Made by a program: the position numbers and the translations under genes. From contig JAKLIE010000002.1 in NCBI GenBank assembly GCA_022709775.1, forward strand, positions 1 to 17,843: DNA of 17,843 nt. Reading direction: 5' to 3'. Of the stretch, positions 1 through 6,973 are shown in pieces. Origin of the DNA: Pseudomonadota bacterium (GTDB taxonomy: Bacteria > Pseudomonadota > Gammaproteobacteria > Burkholderiales > Casimicrobiaceae). The notes under the pieces were generated by a model. That model was not told where the DNA came from. It did no database searches and worked only from the letters and a program-made list of their open reading frames with translations. The first letter of the stretch is position 1; each line of letters starts with the position of its first letter.

Positions 1-509
1 GTGTCGCCCTTGGTGTGGCCGCGGCCCAGCTGGATCAGCTGCACTTCCAGCTTGCCCAGCCACAGCGTCATGCGGCCTGTGAAGGTCATCGTCGGCCAGG
101 TCAGGCCCGGCGGCACCGATTCGACATTGCGGAACAGCCGCGGGAAGCGGCCGATCTCGCTGGCCTTGTCCTGCTCGCCGCGCTCCTTGATCAGGCTCAG
201 CGTGTCCTCGCTGGCGAGGATGTGCTCGGGCTCGTAGGCTGCCGCGCCGAGCACGCGCACCGCGTGGTAGTGGCTGAGCACCACGTACTTGATGGGCAAG
301 TCGGTCACGGTGCGGATGTGGCGGATCACGTCCTGCGCCATCACCGGCGTGGCCTGGGTGTCGATCACCATCACCGCGTCGTCGCCGATCACGATGCCGG
401 TGTTGGGGTCGCCCTCGGCCGTGTAGGCCCAGGCGCGGTCGGAGAGGCGGTCGAACGAGACCTTCTTCTCCTCGACGTCGGCGTGCGAGGCGAACTTCTT
501 CTGGCTCAT
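1..509 (-). CDS. Metallo-beta-lactamase-fold protein, 3' end cut by window edge
   Basis: About 169 residues of the N-terminal part are visible, starting with MSQKKFASHADVEEKK. The order of elements is that of an MBL-fold hydrolase: a beta-rich start (GIVIGDDAVMVIDTQAT, residues 38-54), the metal-motif loop VVLSHYHAVRVLGA (about 76-89), and a later GRGHTKGDT (about 162-170) holding the third-histidine region. The usual HxHxDH is altered: His80 and His82 are present, but Asp and His are replaced by Val84 and Arg85. The start ATG overlaps the TGA of the upstream dehydrogenase as ATGA, so the two are probably translationally coupled. Codon choice leans to CTG, GTG and GCC, whereas most of the window prefers CTC, GTC and GCG. 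The substrate cannot be told. A hydrolytic or regulatory role tied to the dehydrogenase is inference. Confidence 0.85.
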   Translation of the reverse strand, partial: MSQKKFASHADVEEKKVSFDRLSDRAWAYTAEGDPNTGIVIGDDAVMVIDTQATPVMAQDVIRHIRTVTDLPIKYVVLSHYHAVRVLGAAAYEPEHILASEDTLSLIKERGEQDKASEIGRFPRLFRNVESVPPGLTWPTMTFTGRMTLWLGKLEVQLIQLGRGHTKGD

Positions 510-1660
510 GTCATCGTTCCTTGCAGGGGGCCGGGCAGTCCGAGCGGCCTGACGGCATCGGCGAGTTGTTGCAGCGTGCGCGACGGCATCGGGATGCCCT
601 CGCGCGTCCTTCGTTCCGCGACGCGCCGCTCGGGCTCGCCCGGCAGCGAGATCGGGTCCGCACCGGCCCTCGGCGGCGAGGCCCGCACCCAGCGGGCGAG
701 CCGATCGATCTCGCGCGGCAGCGCGTCGGCGGTGCCCATCCTCGACGGGTCGAAGACGAGCGTCGTCATGTTGTTCAGCATCGGATGCGCGGTCGCGCCG
801 TCCTGCACGGCGCCTCCGGACAGCGCGCCTCCGACGATCTCGCACATCAGCGACAGCGCCCAGCCCTTGTGCTCCGCGAACGGCAGGATGGCGCCGGACG
901 GGTGTCGCCACATCACGGCCGGGTCGTTCGTCGCGCGTCCCGAGGCGTCGAGCAGCAGGCCGTCGGCCATCTCGCGCTCCTCGTCGACCGCGACGCGCGT
1001 CTTGCCGAGCGCTACCGCGGAGGTCGCATAGTCGAGCACGAGAGGATGCGGGTCGGCCGGGACCGCGACGCAGAACGGATTCGTGGACACCCGCGCGTCG
1101 GACCCGCCCCACGGCGCGACGAGCGGACGCGAGCGCACGTTGACGAAGTGCACGGAGACGAGCCCGGCTTCCGCGCACTGCTCGCCCCACTGGCCGATCC
1201 GGCCGAGGTGATGCGTGTTCGCGAGCCCGACGACGGCACAGCCGTTCGCACGTCCGCGTTCGATCGCCAGCGCCATCGCCGCCTCGCCGACCGATTGCCC
1301 GAACCCCATGCCGCCGTCGAGCGCCACGAGCGAGCCGGCGTCGGTCACGACGCGCGGCGAGCGCCCCGGAACGGCGTGGCCCGCGCGGACGTTCTCGACG
1401 TATTGAGGCACGAGCCCGATGCCGTGCGAGTCGTGGCCGTAGAGATTGGCCTGCACGAGGCCGCGCGCGATCGTCGACGCCTCGCCTTCCGGGCATCCGA
1501 GCGCGCGGAAGACGCGTTCGCCCCAGGCGACGAGCGCCGGTGCGGAGACGGGTCGGCTCCCGGGCGCGCCCGTCCGTGCGGCCGGAGAGGCGGAGGCGCT
1601 TACGCCGGCTCGTGATGCTTCGTCGCGGGAGGGACCATGCATGGGGACGTTCGCGGCCAT
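506..1660 (-). CDS. Ldh-family (malate/L-lactate/ureidoglycolate-type) NAD(P)-dependent oxidoreductase
   Basis: From the chosen ATG the protein has 384 residues. Family landmarks seen: GHDSHG (about 75-80), GMGFGQSVGEAAM near 118-130, THHLGRIGQWGE (about 149-160) in the place of the catalytic histidine loop, NPFCVAVPA, the nucleotide-site stretch LDYATSAVALGK (about 209-220) and EHKGWALSLMCEI (about 263-275). Members oxidise 2-hydroxy acids to 2-oxo acids in the cytoplasm with NAD or NADP; the substrate here is unknown. The start is uncertain: ATGs at 1690, 1660 and 1642 are all in frame, and only 1660 has even a weak AGG upstream. The first ~40 residues are rich in Ala, Ser and Arg and do not look like the family. 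The stop overlaps the start of the MBL-fold gene. With the TRAP genes upstream and iorAB beyond, a role on an aromatic 2-hydroxy acid such as phenyllactate is inference. Confidence 0.85.
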   Translation of the reverse strand: MAANVPMHGPSRDEASRAGVSASASPAARTGAPGSRPVSAPALVAWGERVFRALGCPEGEASTIARGLVQANLYGHDSHGIGLVPQYVENVRAGHAVPGRSPRVVTDAGSLVALDGGMGFGQSVGEAAMALAIERGRANGCAVVGLANTHHLGRIGQWGEQCAEAGLVSVHFVNVRSRPLVAPWGGSDARVSTNPFCVAVPADPHPLVLDYATSAVALGKTRVAVDEEREMADGLLLDASGRATNDPAVMWRHPSGAILPFAEHKGWALSLMCEIVGGALSGGAVQDGATAHPMLNNMTTLVFDPSRMGTADALPREIDRLARWVRASPPRAGADPISLPGEPERRVAERRTREGIPMPSRTLQQLADAVRPLGLPGPLQGTMT

Positions 1661-1742
1661 CGACCTGGTCCGGCTGCGCGTCCCCGGCATCGCGACGGCA
1701 GCGTCACGCGCACACGGACGTCCGGCCGCACCTCGAGCGGGA

Positions 1743-1751
1743 AGAATAGCA
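1743..1751 (-). promoter_or_regulatory. Possible extended -10 promoter before the Ldh-family gene
   Basis: On the minus strand the sequence reads TGCTATTCT, an extended -10 (TGn followed by TATTCT, 4 of 6 matches to TATAAT). No good -35 is seen 17 bases upstream. It is the most AT-rich spot in an otherwise GC-rich gap, lies after the hairpin that follows dctP, and would start RNA near 1736, 46 to 76 bases before the candidate start codons. This is a pattern match by eye only. Confidence 0.3.
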
Positions 1752-1799
1752 TCCCGCGAGCGGCGCGACGGCCGCCCGCGGAGGAGCGGCCGCGCGGCT

Positions 1800-1824
1800 G
1801 TCCGGGCCCCGTCGGGCCCCGGAC
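1800..1824 (-). terminator. GC-rich hairpin just after dctP, possible terminator
   Basis: Two 11-base arms (1800-1810 and 1814-1824) pair with one mismatch around a 3-base loop, four bases after the dctP stop codon. No run of U follows, so this is not a classic intrinsic terminator. It could stabilise the 3' end of the TRAP mRNA or assist termination. Confidence 0.4.
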
Positions 1825-1828
1825 GCCG

Positions 1829-2854
1829 TCAGCCGCCGTACTTCTTCAGCAGCGCGCGCGCATCGTCGTAGAGCGCCTGGCCGTTCGCGCCCTTCGCGGC
1901 CGCCTCGCCGATCCACTCCGTGACGACGGGCTCGCACGCCTTCTGCCAGCGCGCGTACTCGGCCGGCGACAGCGTGTCGAACACGCCGTTCGCATCGCGT
2001 GCGAGCCTGATCGCCGGCGCCGTCGTGCCGTCGAACACCTTGCCGATGTGCTTCGAGAACTCGAGCCCCGCGTTCGCGTCGAGGACCTTCTTCAGGTCCG
2101 CCGGCATACCGTCGTACTTGGCCGGGTTCATCGCCAGCACGAAGATCGAGTTCGACGTCTTCGGCACGCCCGGCGCGGTGTCGAGGTGGTACCTGGCGAC
2201 CTCCTGGAGCTTGAGGGCAGGCGCGACCTCCCACGGCACCATCGCGCCGTCGAGCACCGACTTCGACAGCGCCTCGGTCACCTGCGGGATCGGCATCTGC
2301 ACCGGCGCGGCGCCGATCGCGGTCAGGAACTTCGTGCCGATGCGCGTGGGCGCGCGCACCTTGAGGCCCTTCACCTCCTCGAGGCTGGTCACGCGCTTGC
2401 TCGTGAAGTGGAGCAGCGAGCCGTCGTGCACGTGCGCCGCGAGGAGCTTCACGCCCCTGAACTCGTCGATCGAGTTCTTCTGGATGTAGTCCCACAGCGC
2501 CGGGCTGCCGGACTCCGCGCTCATCGTCATGAACGGCAGCTCGAAGACCTCGGACTTGGTGAAGCGCCCGGCCTGGTAGGTCGGGATCGTCCAGATGATG
2601 TCGGCGACGCCGTCGCGCGCCTGGTCGAAGAGCTGCGGCGGCGTGCCGCCGAGCTGCATCGCCGGGAAGAACTGGCACTTGATGCGTCCGCCCGACTCCT
2701 TGCCGAGCTTCTCGCACCACGGCTCCAGCACGAGCGCCTGGATCGTGCCCTTCGGCGGCAGGAAGTGGTGAATCCGGAGCGTGACGTCCTGCGCGTAGGC
2801 GGTGCCGGCGGCGAGCGCGGCGGTCAATGCGACTGCGAGCGTGGCGGGTTTCAT
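1829..2854 (-). CDS. dctP: TRAP transporter substrate-binding protein, DctP family
   Basis: The protein has 341 residues and starts with MKPATLAVALTAALAAGTAYA, a Sec signal peptide with an AxA cleavage site after about residue 21, so it should act in the periplasm. DctP features include VTLRIHHFLPP near the mature N terminus, QLFDQARDGVADIIW (about 74-88), the ligand-binding arginine region EEVKGLKVRAPT (Arg167) and GAAPVQMPIPQVTEAL (about 181-196). The ATG is preceded by AGGAGGAC at good spacing; the longer frame to 2965 overlaps dctM and lacks the signal peptide start. It is the last gene of the dctQ-dctM-dctP set and delivers substrate to the permease. TRAP binding proteins of this kind take organic acids with a carboxylate held by the arginine; which acid cannot be read from sequence. 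An aromatic or hydroxy acid is inferred from the neighbours. Confidence 0.93.
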   Translation of the reverse strand: MKPATLAVALTAALAAGTAYAQDVTLRIHHFLPPKGTIQALVLEPWCEKLGKESGGRIKCQFFPAMQLGGTPPQLFDQARDGVADIIWTIPTYQAGRFTKSEVFELPFMTMSAESGSPALWDYIQKNSIDEFRGVKLLAAHVHDGSLLHFTSKRVTSLEEVKGLKVRAPTRIGTKFLTAIGAAPVQMPIPQVTEALSKSVLDGAMVPWEVAPALKLQEVARYHLDTAPGVPKTSNSIFVLAMNPAKYDGMPADLKKVLDANAGLEFSKHIGKVFDGTTAPAIRLARDANGVFDTLSPAEYARWQKACEPVVTEWIGEAAAKGANGQALYDDARALLKKYGG

Positions 2855-2891
2855 GCGTCTGTCCTCCTCTGGACGGCTGAATCGGCGGCTT

Positions 2892-4217
2892 TCACCGCTT
2901 GAACGTGTGGACCAGGTACAGCGAGATGATCGGAAAGTACACGAGCAGCGCGATGCGGACGGCATCGGACATGAGGAACGGGACGACGCCCTTGAACGTC
3001 TCGGTGAGCGGCACGTCCTTCGCCAGCCGGTTGATGATGTAGACGTTCATGCCGACCGGCGGGTGGACGAGCCCGATCTCGACGACCATGAGCGCGAGGA
3101 TGCCGAACCAGATCGACTTGTCCTCCTGCGACATCCCCCAGTAGTCGAGGCCCATCACCATCGGGTAGAAGATCGGGATCGTGAGCAGGATCATCGCGAG
3201 CGCGTCCATCACGCAGCCCAGGAAGATGTAGATCACGAGGATCATCACCATCACGAGCAGCGGCGAGAGCCCGCTCCCCTTCACCCAGCTCGCGAGCTCG
3301 CCGGGCATCTGCGACAGCGCGAGCGCGGTGTTCAGCATGTCGGCGCCGAGCAACACGAGGAAGATCATCGCCGTGGCCTGCGCGGTGCCCGCCGCGCTGT
3401 CGACCAGCCCCTTCACGCGCATCCCGCCGACCAGCGCCAGGATGCCGCAGGCCGCCGCGCCGATCGCCGCCGCCTCGGTCGGGTTCGCCCAGCCGCCGTA
3501 GATGCCGACGATGACGACGACGAACACGAGGAGCACCGGCAGCACCTCGACGAGGCACTTCGCCTTCTCCGACCAGGGCACCGCAGGGCCCGCCGGGCCG
3601 GCCTCGGGCCGCCACGCGACGATGATCCTGACGACGAGCATGTAGCCCAGCATCGCGATGATGCCCGGAATCACCGCCGCCATGAACAGCTTGCCGATCG
3701 ACTCCTGCGTGAGGATCGCGTAGATCACGAGCGGCACCGGGGGCGGGATCATGATCCCGAGCGTGCCCCCTGCCGCGAGCGCCCCGGTGGCGAGCGAGCC
3801 GGAATAGCCGTAGCGCTTGAGCTCGGGCAGCGCGACCTGCCCCATCGTCGCGGCGGTGGCGAGCGAGCTGCCGCAGATGGCGCCGAACCCGGCGCACGCG
3901 CCGATCGATGCCATCGCGATGCCGCCCTTGCGGTGGCCGAGGAACGCGCTCACGAAGCGGAACAGCGACCGCGAGAGTCCGCCATGCGTCGCGAACTGCC
4001 CCATCAGCAGGAAGAGCGGGATCACGACGAGGTCGTAGTTCGACAGGCGCGCGTACGCGAGATTCTTGAGCGAGTTCAGCAGCGCGGCGACGTTGCCGGT
4101 GAGGTAGAGATAGCCTCCCGCGCCGCACATGAACATCGCGATGCCGATCGGCACCCGCACCACCATCAGCGCGAGCATCACGGCGAAGATGATGCCGCCG
4201 ATGGCGATGCCGCTCAC
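2892..4217 (-). CDS. dctM: TRAP transporter large permease subunit, DctM family
   Basis: This is a 441-residue integral membrane protein made almost wholly of hydrophobic segments (about 11-12), the normal size for DctM. It begins SGIAIGGIIFAVMLALMVVRVPIGIAMF and carries the typical glycine- and proline-rich re-entrant stretches such as GTLGIMIPPPVPLVIY and VDALAMILLTIPIFYPMVMG-like segments, and ends with GMNVYIINRLAKDVPLTETFKGVVPFL near the C terminus. The start is GTG with a strong purine-rich site (GGGGGAGG) just upstream. It forms the sodium-coupled channel with DctQ and receives substrate from DctP. It lies 91 bases after dctQ, across a hairpin, and 37 bases before dctP. Confidence 0.95.
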   Translation of the reverse strand: MSGIAIGGIIFAVMLALMVVRVPIGIAMFMCGAGGYLYLTGNVAALLNSLKNLAYARLSNYDLVVIPLFLLMGQFATHGGLSRSLFRFVSAFLGHRKGGIAMASIGACAGFGAICGSSLATAATMGQVALPELKRYGYSGSLATGALAAGGTLGIMIPPPVPLVIYAILTQESIGKLFMAAVIPGIIAMLGYMLVVRIIVAWRPEAGPAGPAVPWSEKAKCLVEVLPVLLVFVVVIVGIYGGWANPTEAAAIGAAACGILALVGGMRVKGLVDSAAGTAQATAMIFLVLLGADMLNTALALSQMPGELASWVKGSGLSPLLVMVMILVIYIFLGCVMDALAMILLTIPIFYPMVMGLDYWGMSQEDKSIWFGILALMVVEIGLVHPPVGMNVYIINRLAKDVPLTETFKGVVPFLMSDAVRIALLVYFPIISLYLVHTFKR

Positions 4218-4257
4218 CGTCGCGCCTCCCCCAGGCTCGCCGCTGGCGCGGCTTCGC

Positions 4258-4281
4258 GCACCCCCTCCCGAAGGAGGGTGC
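4258..4281 (-). repeat. Intercistronic hairpin with UUCG tetraloop between dctQ and dctM
   Basis: On the minus strand the core reads CCCTCC-TTCG-GGAGGG (4263-4278), a six-base-pair stem closed by the very stable cUUCGg tetraloop, extended outward by GCAC/GTGC pairs with a small bulge. It lies between the dctQ stop and the dctM ribosome binding site. No U-run follows, so an mRNA-stability or partial-attenuation role is more likely than full termination. Similar elements recur between genes in GC-rich betaproteobacteria; that is from memory and not tested here. Confidence 0.55.
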
Positions 4282-4308
4282 GAGCGCCCCGGGTCGGCCC
4301 CGCGGCGC

Positions 4309-4857
4309 TCAACGCGCCATCCCGTCGAGGCGGACGCTGCGCCGGAACAGGTGGAGCGCCATGTAGAAGCCGGCCAGCGCGAGCAGCACGAAGCCCGGCA
4401 CCATCAGCGCCTGCGCTATCCACACGGGGATCGCGAGGATCGCGGAGGTCTCGCCGACCTCGCGCACCGCCAGCGCGCCGGCGGCCGCGCGCCACGCGAT
4501 CAGCGCGCCGAACAGGCCGACCAGCAGCGAGCCGACCGCGTCGAGCCGCGCCACCGTGCGCGGCGCCAGGCGGTGCGTGAAGAAGTCGACCTTCACGTCG
4601 CCGCCGGCCAGGTGGCAATAGGCGAAGAACGACGCCGACGCGAACGCCGCGCACATCTGCAGCATCTCGACGTCGCCCGGCACCGACCACGCGAAGAGCT
4701 TGCGGCCGACGATCGAGACGATCTCCATCGCGACCAGACCGACGAAGACCAGACCGCCGGCGACCGCGAGCCCGCGCGCGGTCGCGACGAGCGCCCGCCC
4801 GCCCCGGCCGAAAGCCGAATCGGGCCGCGGCACTTCCTGCTCCGCTTCGTCGGTCAC
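4309..4857 (-). CDS. dctQ: TRAP transporter small permease subunit, DctQ family
   Basis: The protein has 182 residues with a short charged N terminus and four hydrophobic segments (roughly residues 30-52, 65-85, 108-130 and 142-168), the layout of DctQ. The segment SVPGDVEMLQMCAAFASASFFAYC and the following GGDVKVDFFTHRL match the family pattern. I chose the GTG at 4857 because a strong GGAGGAGG site sits just upstream at 4861-4868; the ATG at 4878 would put that site inside the gene. It joins DctM in the inner membrane as the accessory subunit. The gene follows the thioesterase by 64 bases, so the TRAP set may be transcribed with iorAB. Confidence 0.92.
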   Translation of the reverse strand: MTDEAEQEVPRPDSAFGRGGRALVATARGLAVAGGLVFVGLVAMEIVSIVGRKLFAWSVPGDVEMLQMCAAFASASFFAYCHLAGGDVKVDFFTHRLAPRTVARLDAVGSLLVGLFGALIAWRAAAGALAVREVGETSAILAIPVWIAQALMVPGFVLLALAGFYMALHLFRRSVRLDGMAR

Positions 4858-4878
4858 GCCCCTCCTCCTCCCTCGCAT

Positions 4879-4902
4879 CCCGGCGGCTTTCCGCCGTCCG
4901 GG
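4879..4902 (-). repeat. Small GC hairpin between thioesterase and dctQ
   Basis: The arms cggcgg (4881-4886) and ccgccg (4891-4896) pair perfectly around a four-base loop, with two further G-C pairs outside a 3-base bulge. It lies about 20 bases after the thioesterase stop codon. No U-run follows. It may mark a processing or stability element between the enzyme genes and the transporter genes. Confidence 0.35.
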
Positions 4903-4921
4903 CGCCTCCCGCCGCGCGAGC

Positions 4922-5341
4922 TTACTCCAGCCGCTTCCGGATATGCTCCGGCGCCTCGACCGCCTGGATCCGGGCCGGATCCCCCGGATGCCGCCGCGCG
5001 AAGATCCGCGTCTCCCTGCCCTCGACCAGCACGTCGTCGCCGCGGCGGATCACGTGCTTCATCACGAAGGTCCTGCCTCGCCACTCGGAGATCGACGTCT
5101 CGACGGCGATTCGGTCCCCGTAGGTCGCCGGCCGACTGAAGTGCGCGCTCGCGTCGACGAGCGGCGCGCCGATGATGCCGTCGGTCGCCTCGGTCTCGTG
5201 CCAGGACGGAACGCCGGCTGCGGCGAAGTAGTGACGCGCCGCCGAGTCCATCCAGCGGAAGAAGTTCGGGTAGAACACGATCTTCGCGGGATCGCAGTCG
5301 CCGAACTCGACGGTGAAGTCGGTCGTGTGGTGGAACGTCAT
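4922..5341 (-). CDS. Acyl-CoA thioesterase, 4-hydroxybenzoyl-CoA thioesterase family
   Basis: The protein has 139 residues, a single hotdog fold of the usual length. The N terminus contains FGDCDPAKIVFYPNFFRWMD (residues 13-32), which closely matches the active-site helix of Pseudomonas-type 4-hydroxybenzoyl-CoA thioesterase, with the catalytic Asp at position 17. Further matches are GIIGAPLVDASAHFSRPATYGD and the end IQAVEAPEHIRKRLE. It hydrolyses an aromatic acyl-CoA to the free acid and CoA in the cytoplasm; the exact acyl group is unknown. The ATG is preceded by GGAG. It starts 18 bases after the stop of iorB, so it is very likely co-transcribed with iorAB. Release of arylacetyl-CoA made by IorAB, or clearing of dead-end aryl-CoA, is inference. 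Confidence 0.9.
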   Translation of the reverse strand: MTFHHTTDFTVEFGDCDPAKIVFYPNFFRWMDSAARHYFAAAGVPSWHETEATDGIIGAPLVDASAHFSRPATYGDRIAVETSISEWRGRTFVMKHVIRRGDDVLVEGRETRIFARRHPGDPARIQAVEAPEHIRKRLE

Positions 5342-5359
5342 GCGGCTCTCCGTGGCGTT

Positions 5360-6973
5360 TCAGGCCCGGCCGCGCGTCGCGGGGGGCGCCGGCTTCTTCA
5401 CCCAGACGACCGGGCGTGCGACGACGGGGCGCGGCGGCGCACCGTGGCGGACGAGCGCAGCATCGAGCCGCTGCCCGCCCTCGTCGGCGAGCGCGGCCTC
5501 GCGTGCCTCCCGGATCGCCTGCGCGCGCGCGGCCGGCGTATCGAACGCGCCGCCCGTCGCCAGGTGATCGACGATGTGCGCAAGGTTCCGCTTGCCGCGC
5601 AGATTCGTGTCGCCGTAGCCCTTGACGAGGCGGCCCGCGAGCGCGAGCTCGTATCCGCAGGCCCAGTCGGTCGCGAGCGCCGCGACCACCGCATCGAGCC
5701 AGCGCTCGATCGCGGCCTGTTCCTCCGAGTAGCGCAGGCCCTTCGGACGCAACCACCGGAGCCCGGCGAGGACGCGCAGCGCGAGCATCCCGGTCACCGC
5801 GTCGGTGCGAACCTTCAGCGGCACCGCGAACGCCGGCTTCCCGCCCGCGACCCGGCGCCGGTCCCGCGCGAGCAGGCGCTCGGCCAGCGAGCGCGGCAGC
5901 AGGCCCGCGATCTCCGCGATGCCGGGCTTGAAGTAGTCGGCGACGTGCACGACGTCGCCCTCGCCGGCGCCCGCCTCGCGGCGCACGCGCTCGTGACGGC
6001 TCGCGCGGACCTTGAAGTCGGCGACGCGCACGATGTCGTCGAACGCCATCCAAAGCGCGAGGAACCGCGCCGTCTCGCGCGTCGCCACCGCGCCGTGGGC
6101 TTCGCGCGGATCGGCCGCCTGCTCCGCCGCGCGAACCCGGGCGACACGCTCGAGGTAGAGCCTCGCGTAACGATCGTCCTGGAACGCGGCGACGCGATCG
6201 ACGCCCGCGGCGACGATCTCTCGGCAGGGGGCGGGAAACGCCGCCACCGCGTCGCTCCATCGCGAGTCCGGACGCCGCGGCGCCACGGGCGCGACCGCGG
6301 CGGGTGCGCGCTGCGACGCGAGCGCGGCCACCGTCAGGTCGACTCCGCGCGCGAAGCCGCGCCGGCTCGCCTGCGCGCTCGCCCCCTCGGCGCCGATCGC
6401 CGCCTCGCAGGCGCCGCGATCGAACGGCAGCACGCCGCTGCCCGCGATCGCGCCGAACATGACCGCGCTCACCACGGTGCCCGACTCGCTCGCCGCCGCG
6501 TCCATGTCGAACGCGGCGAGTCGCCGGCTGTTCGCGGCGGCGATCTCGAGCAGGCGGTCGGACGCATAGCGCCCGTCGCCCATCGCGAGCTTCTCGACGG
6601 TCGTCAGCGTCCGGCTCGTCGACGTCACGACCGTCGTTCGCGCCGCGTCGGCGTAGCCTGCCTGGATCATGCGTCCCGCCTCCAGCAGCTCGGAGGCGAC
6701 GAGCACGTCGATGCAGCCCGGCACCGGCAGGAGCGACAGGACGGGCTCGCGACCGCCGAGCTCGCTCGCCGGCACGGGAAAGATCTCGACGTAGTAGGTC
6801 GTGGCGCCCGTGCGCTGCGCGACGCCGGGAATCGACGTGCTCTGCGCCGGGAAGCCCGCGCGTGTCGCGGCGTCGACCAGCCATTCGGCCAGCACGCCGC
6901 CGCCCTGGCCGCCCAGCGCGCCGACGAGCACCGTCATCGGCCGCAGCGCCCCCGCGCGAGTCGCCGGGGTCAT
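5360..6973 (-). CDS. iorB: Indolepyruvate (arylpyruvate) oxidoreductase subunit beta with C-terminal extension
   Basis: The protein has 537 residues. Residues 13-200 are the gamma-type domain of 2-oxoacid:acceptor oxidoreductases, with VGALGGQGGGVLAEWL (17-32), STSIPGVAQRTGATTYYVEI (45-64) and GTVVSAVMFGAIAGSG. After a linker near 220-240, residues 240-510 form a second, mostly helical domain with LERVARVR, RYARLYLERV, ADYFKPGIAEI and VKGYGDTNLRGKRN (450-463); this matches the DUF6537-type extension found in long bacterial IorB proteins, while short archaeal IorB ends after the first domain. The start ATG overlaps the iorA stop as ATGA; a second ATG at codon 13 is possible. With IorA it converts arylpyruvates and CoA to arylacetyl-CoA and CO2, passing electrons to an acceptor. 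Domain names are from recall. Confidence 0.92.
   Translation of the reverse strand: MTPATRAGALRPMTVLVGALGGQGGGVLAEWLVDAATRAGFPAQSTSIPGVAQRTGATTYYVEIFPVPASELGGREPVLSLLPVPGCIDVLVASELLEAGRMIQAGYADAARTTVVTSTSRTLTTVEKLAMGDGRYASDRLLEIAAANSRRLAAFDMDAAASESGTVVSAVMFGAIAGSGVLPFDRGACEAAIGAEGASAQASRRGFARGVDLTVAALASQRAPAAVAPVAPRRPDSRWSDAVAAFPAPCREIVAAGVDRVAAFQDDRYARLYLERVARVRAAEQAADPREAHGAVATRETARFLALWMAFDDIVRVADFKVRASRHERVRREAGAGEGDVVHVADYFKPGIAEIAGLLPRSLAERLLARDRRRVAGGKPAFAVPLKVRTDAVTGMLALRVLAGLRWLRPKGLRYSEEQAAIERWLDAVVAALATDWACGYELALAGRLVKGYGDTNLRGKRNLAHIVDHLATGGAFDTPAARAQAIREAREAALADEGGQRLDAALVRHGAPPRPVVARPVVWVKKPAPPATRGRA

Noticed and set aside
2802..4580. Long plus-strand frame opposite dctM and dctQ
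   Set aside because: His/Asp/Arg-rich antisense pattern against well-supported membrane proteins.
4858..4878. ATG at 4878 as the start of dctQ
   Set aside because: It would place the strong GGAGGAGG ribosome site inside the gene; GTG at 4857 has this site at proper spacing.
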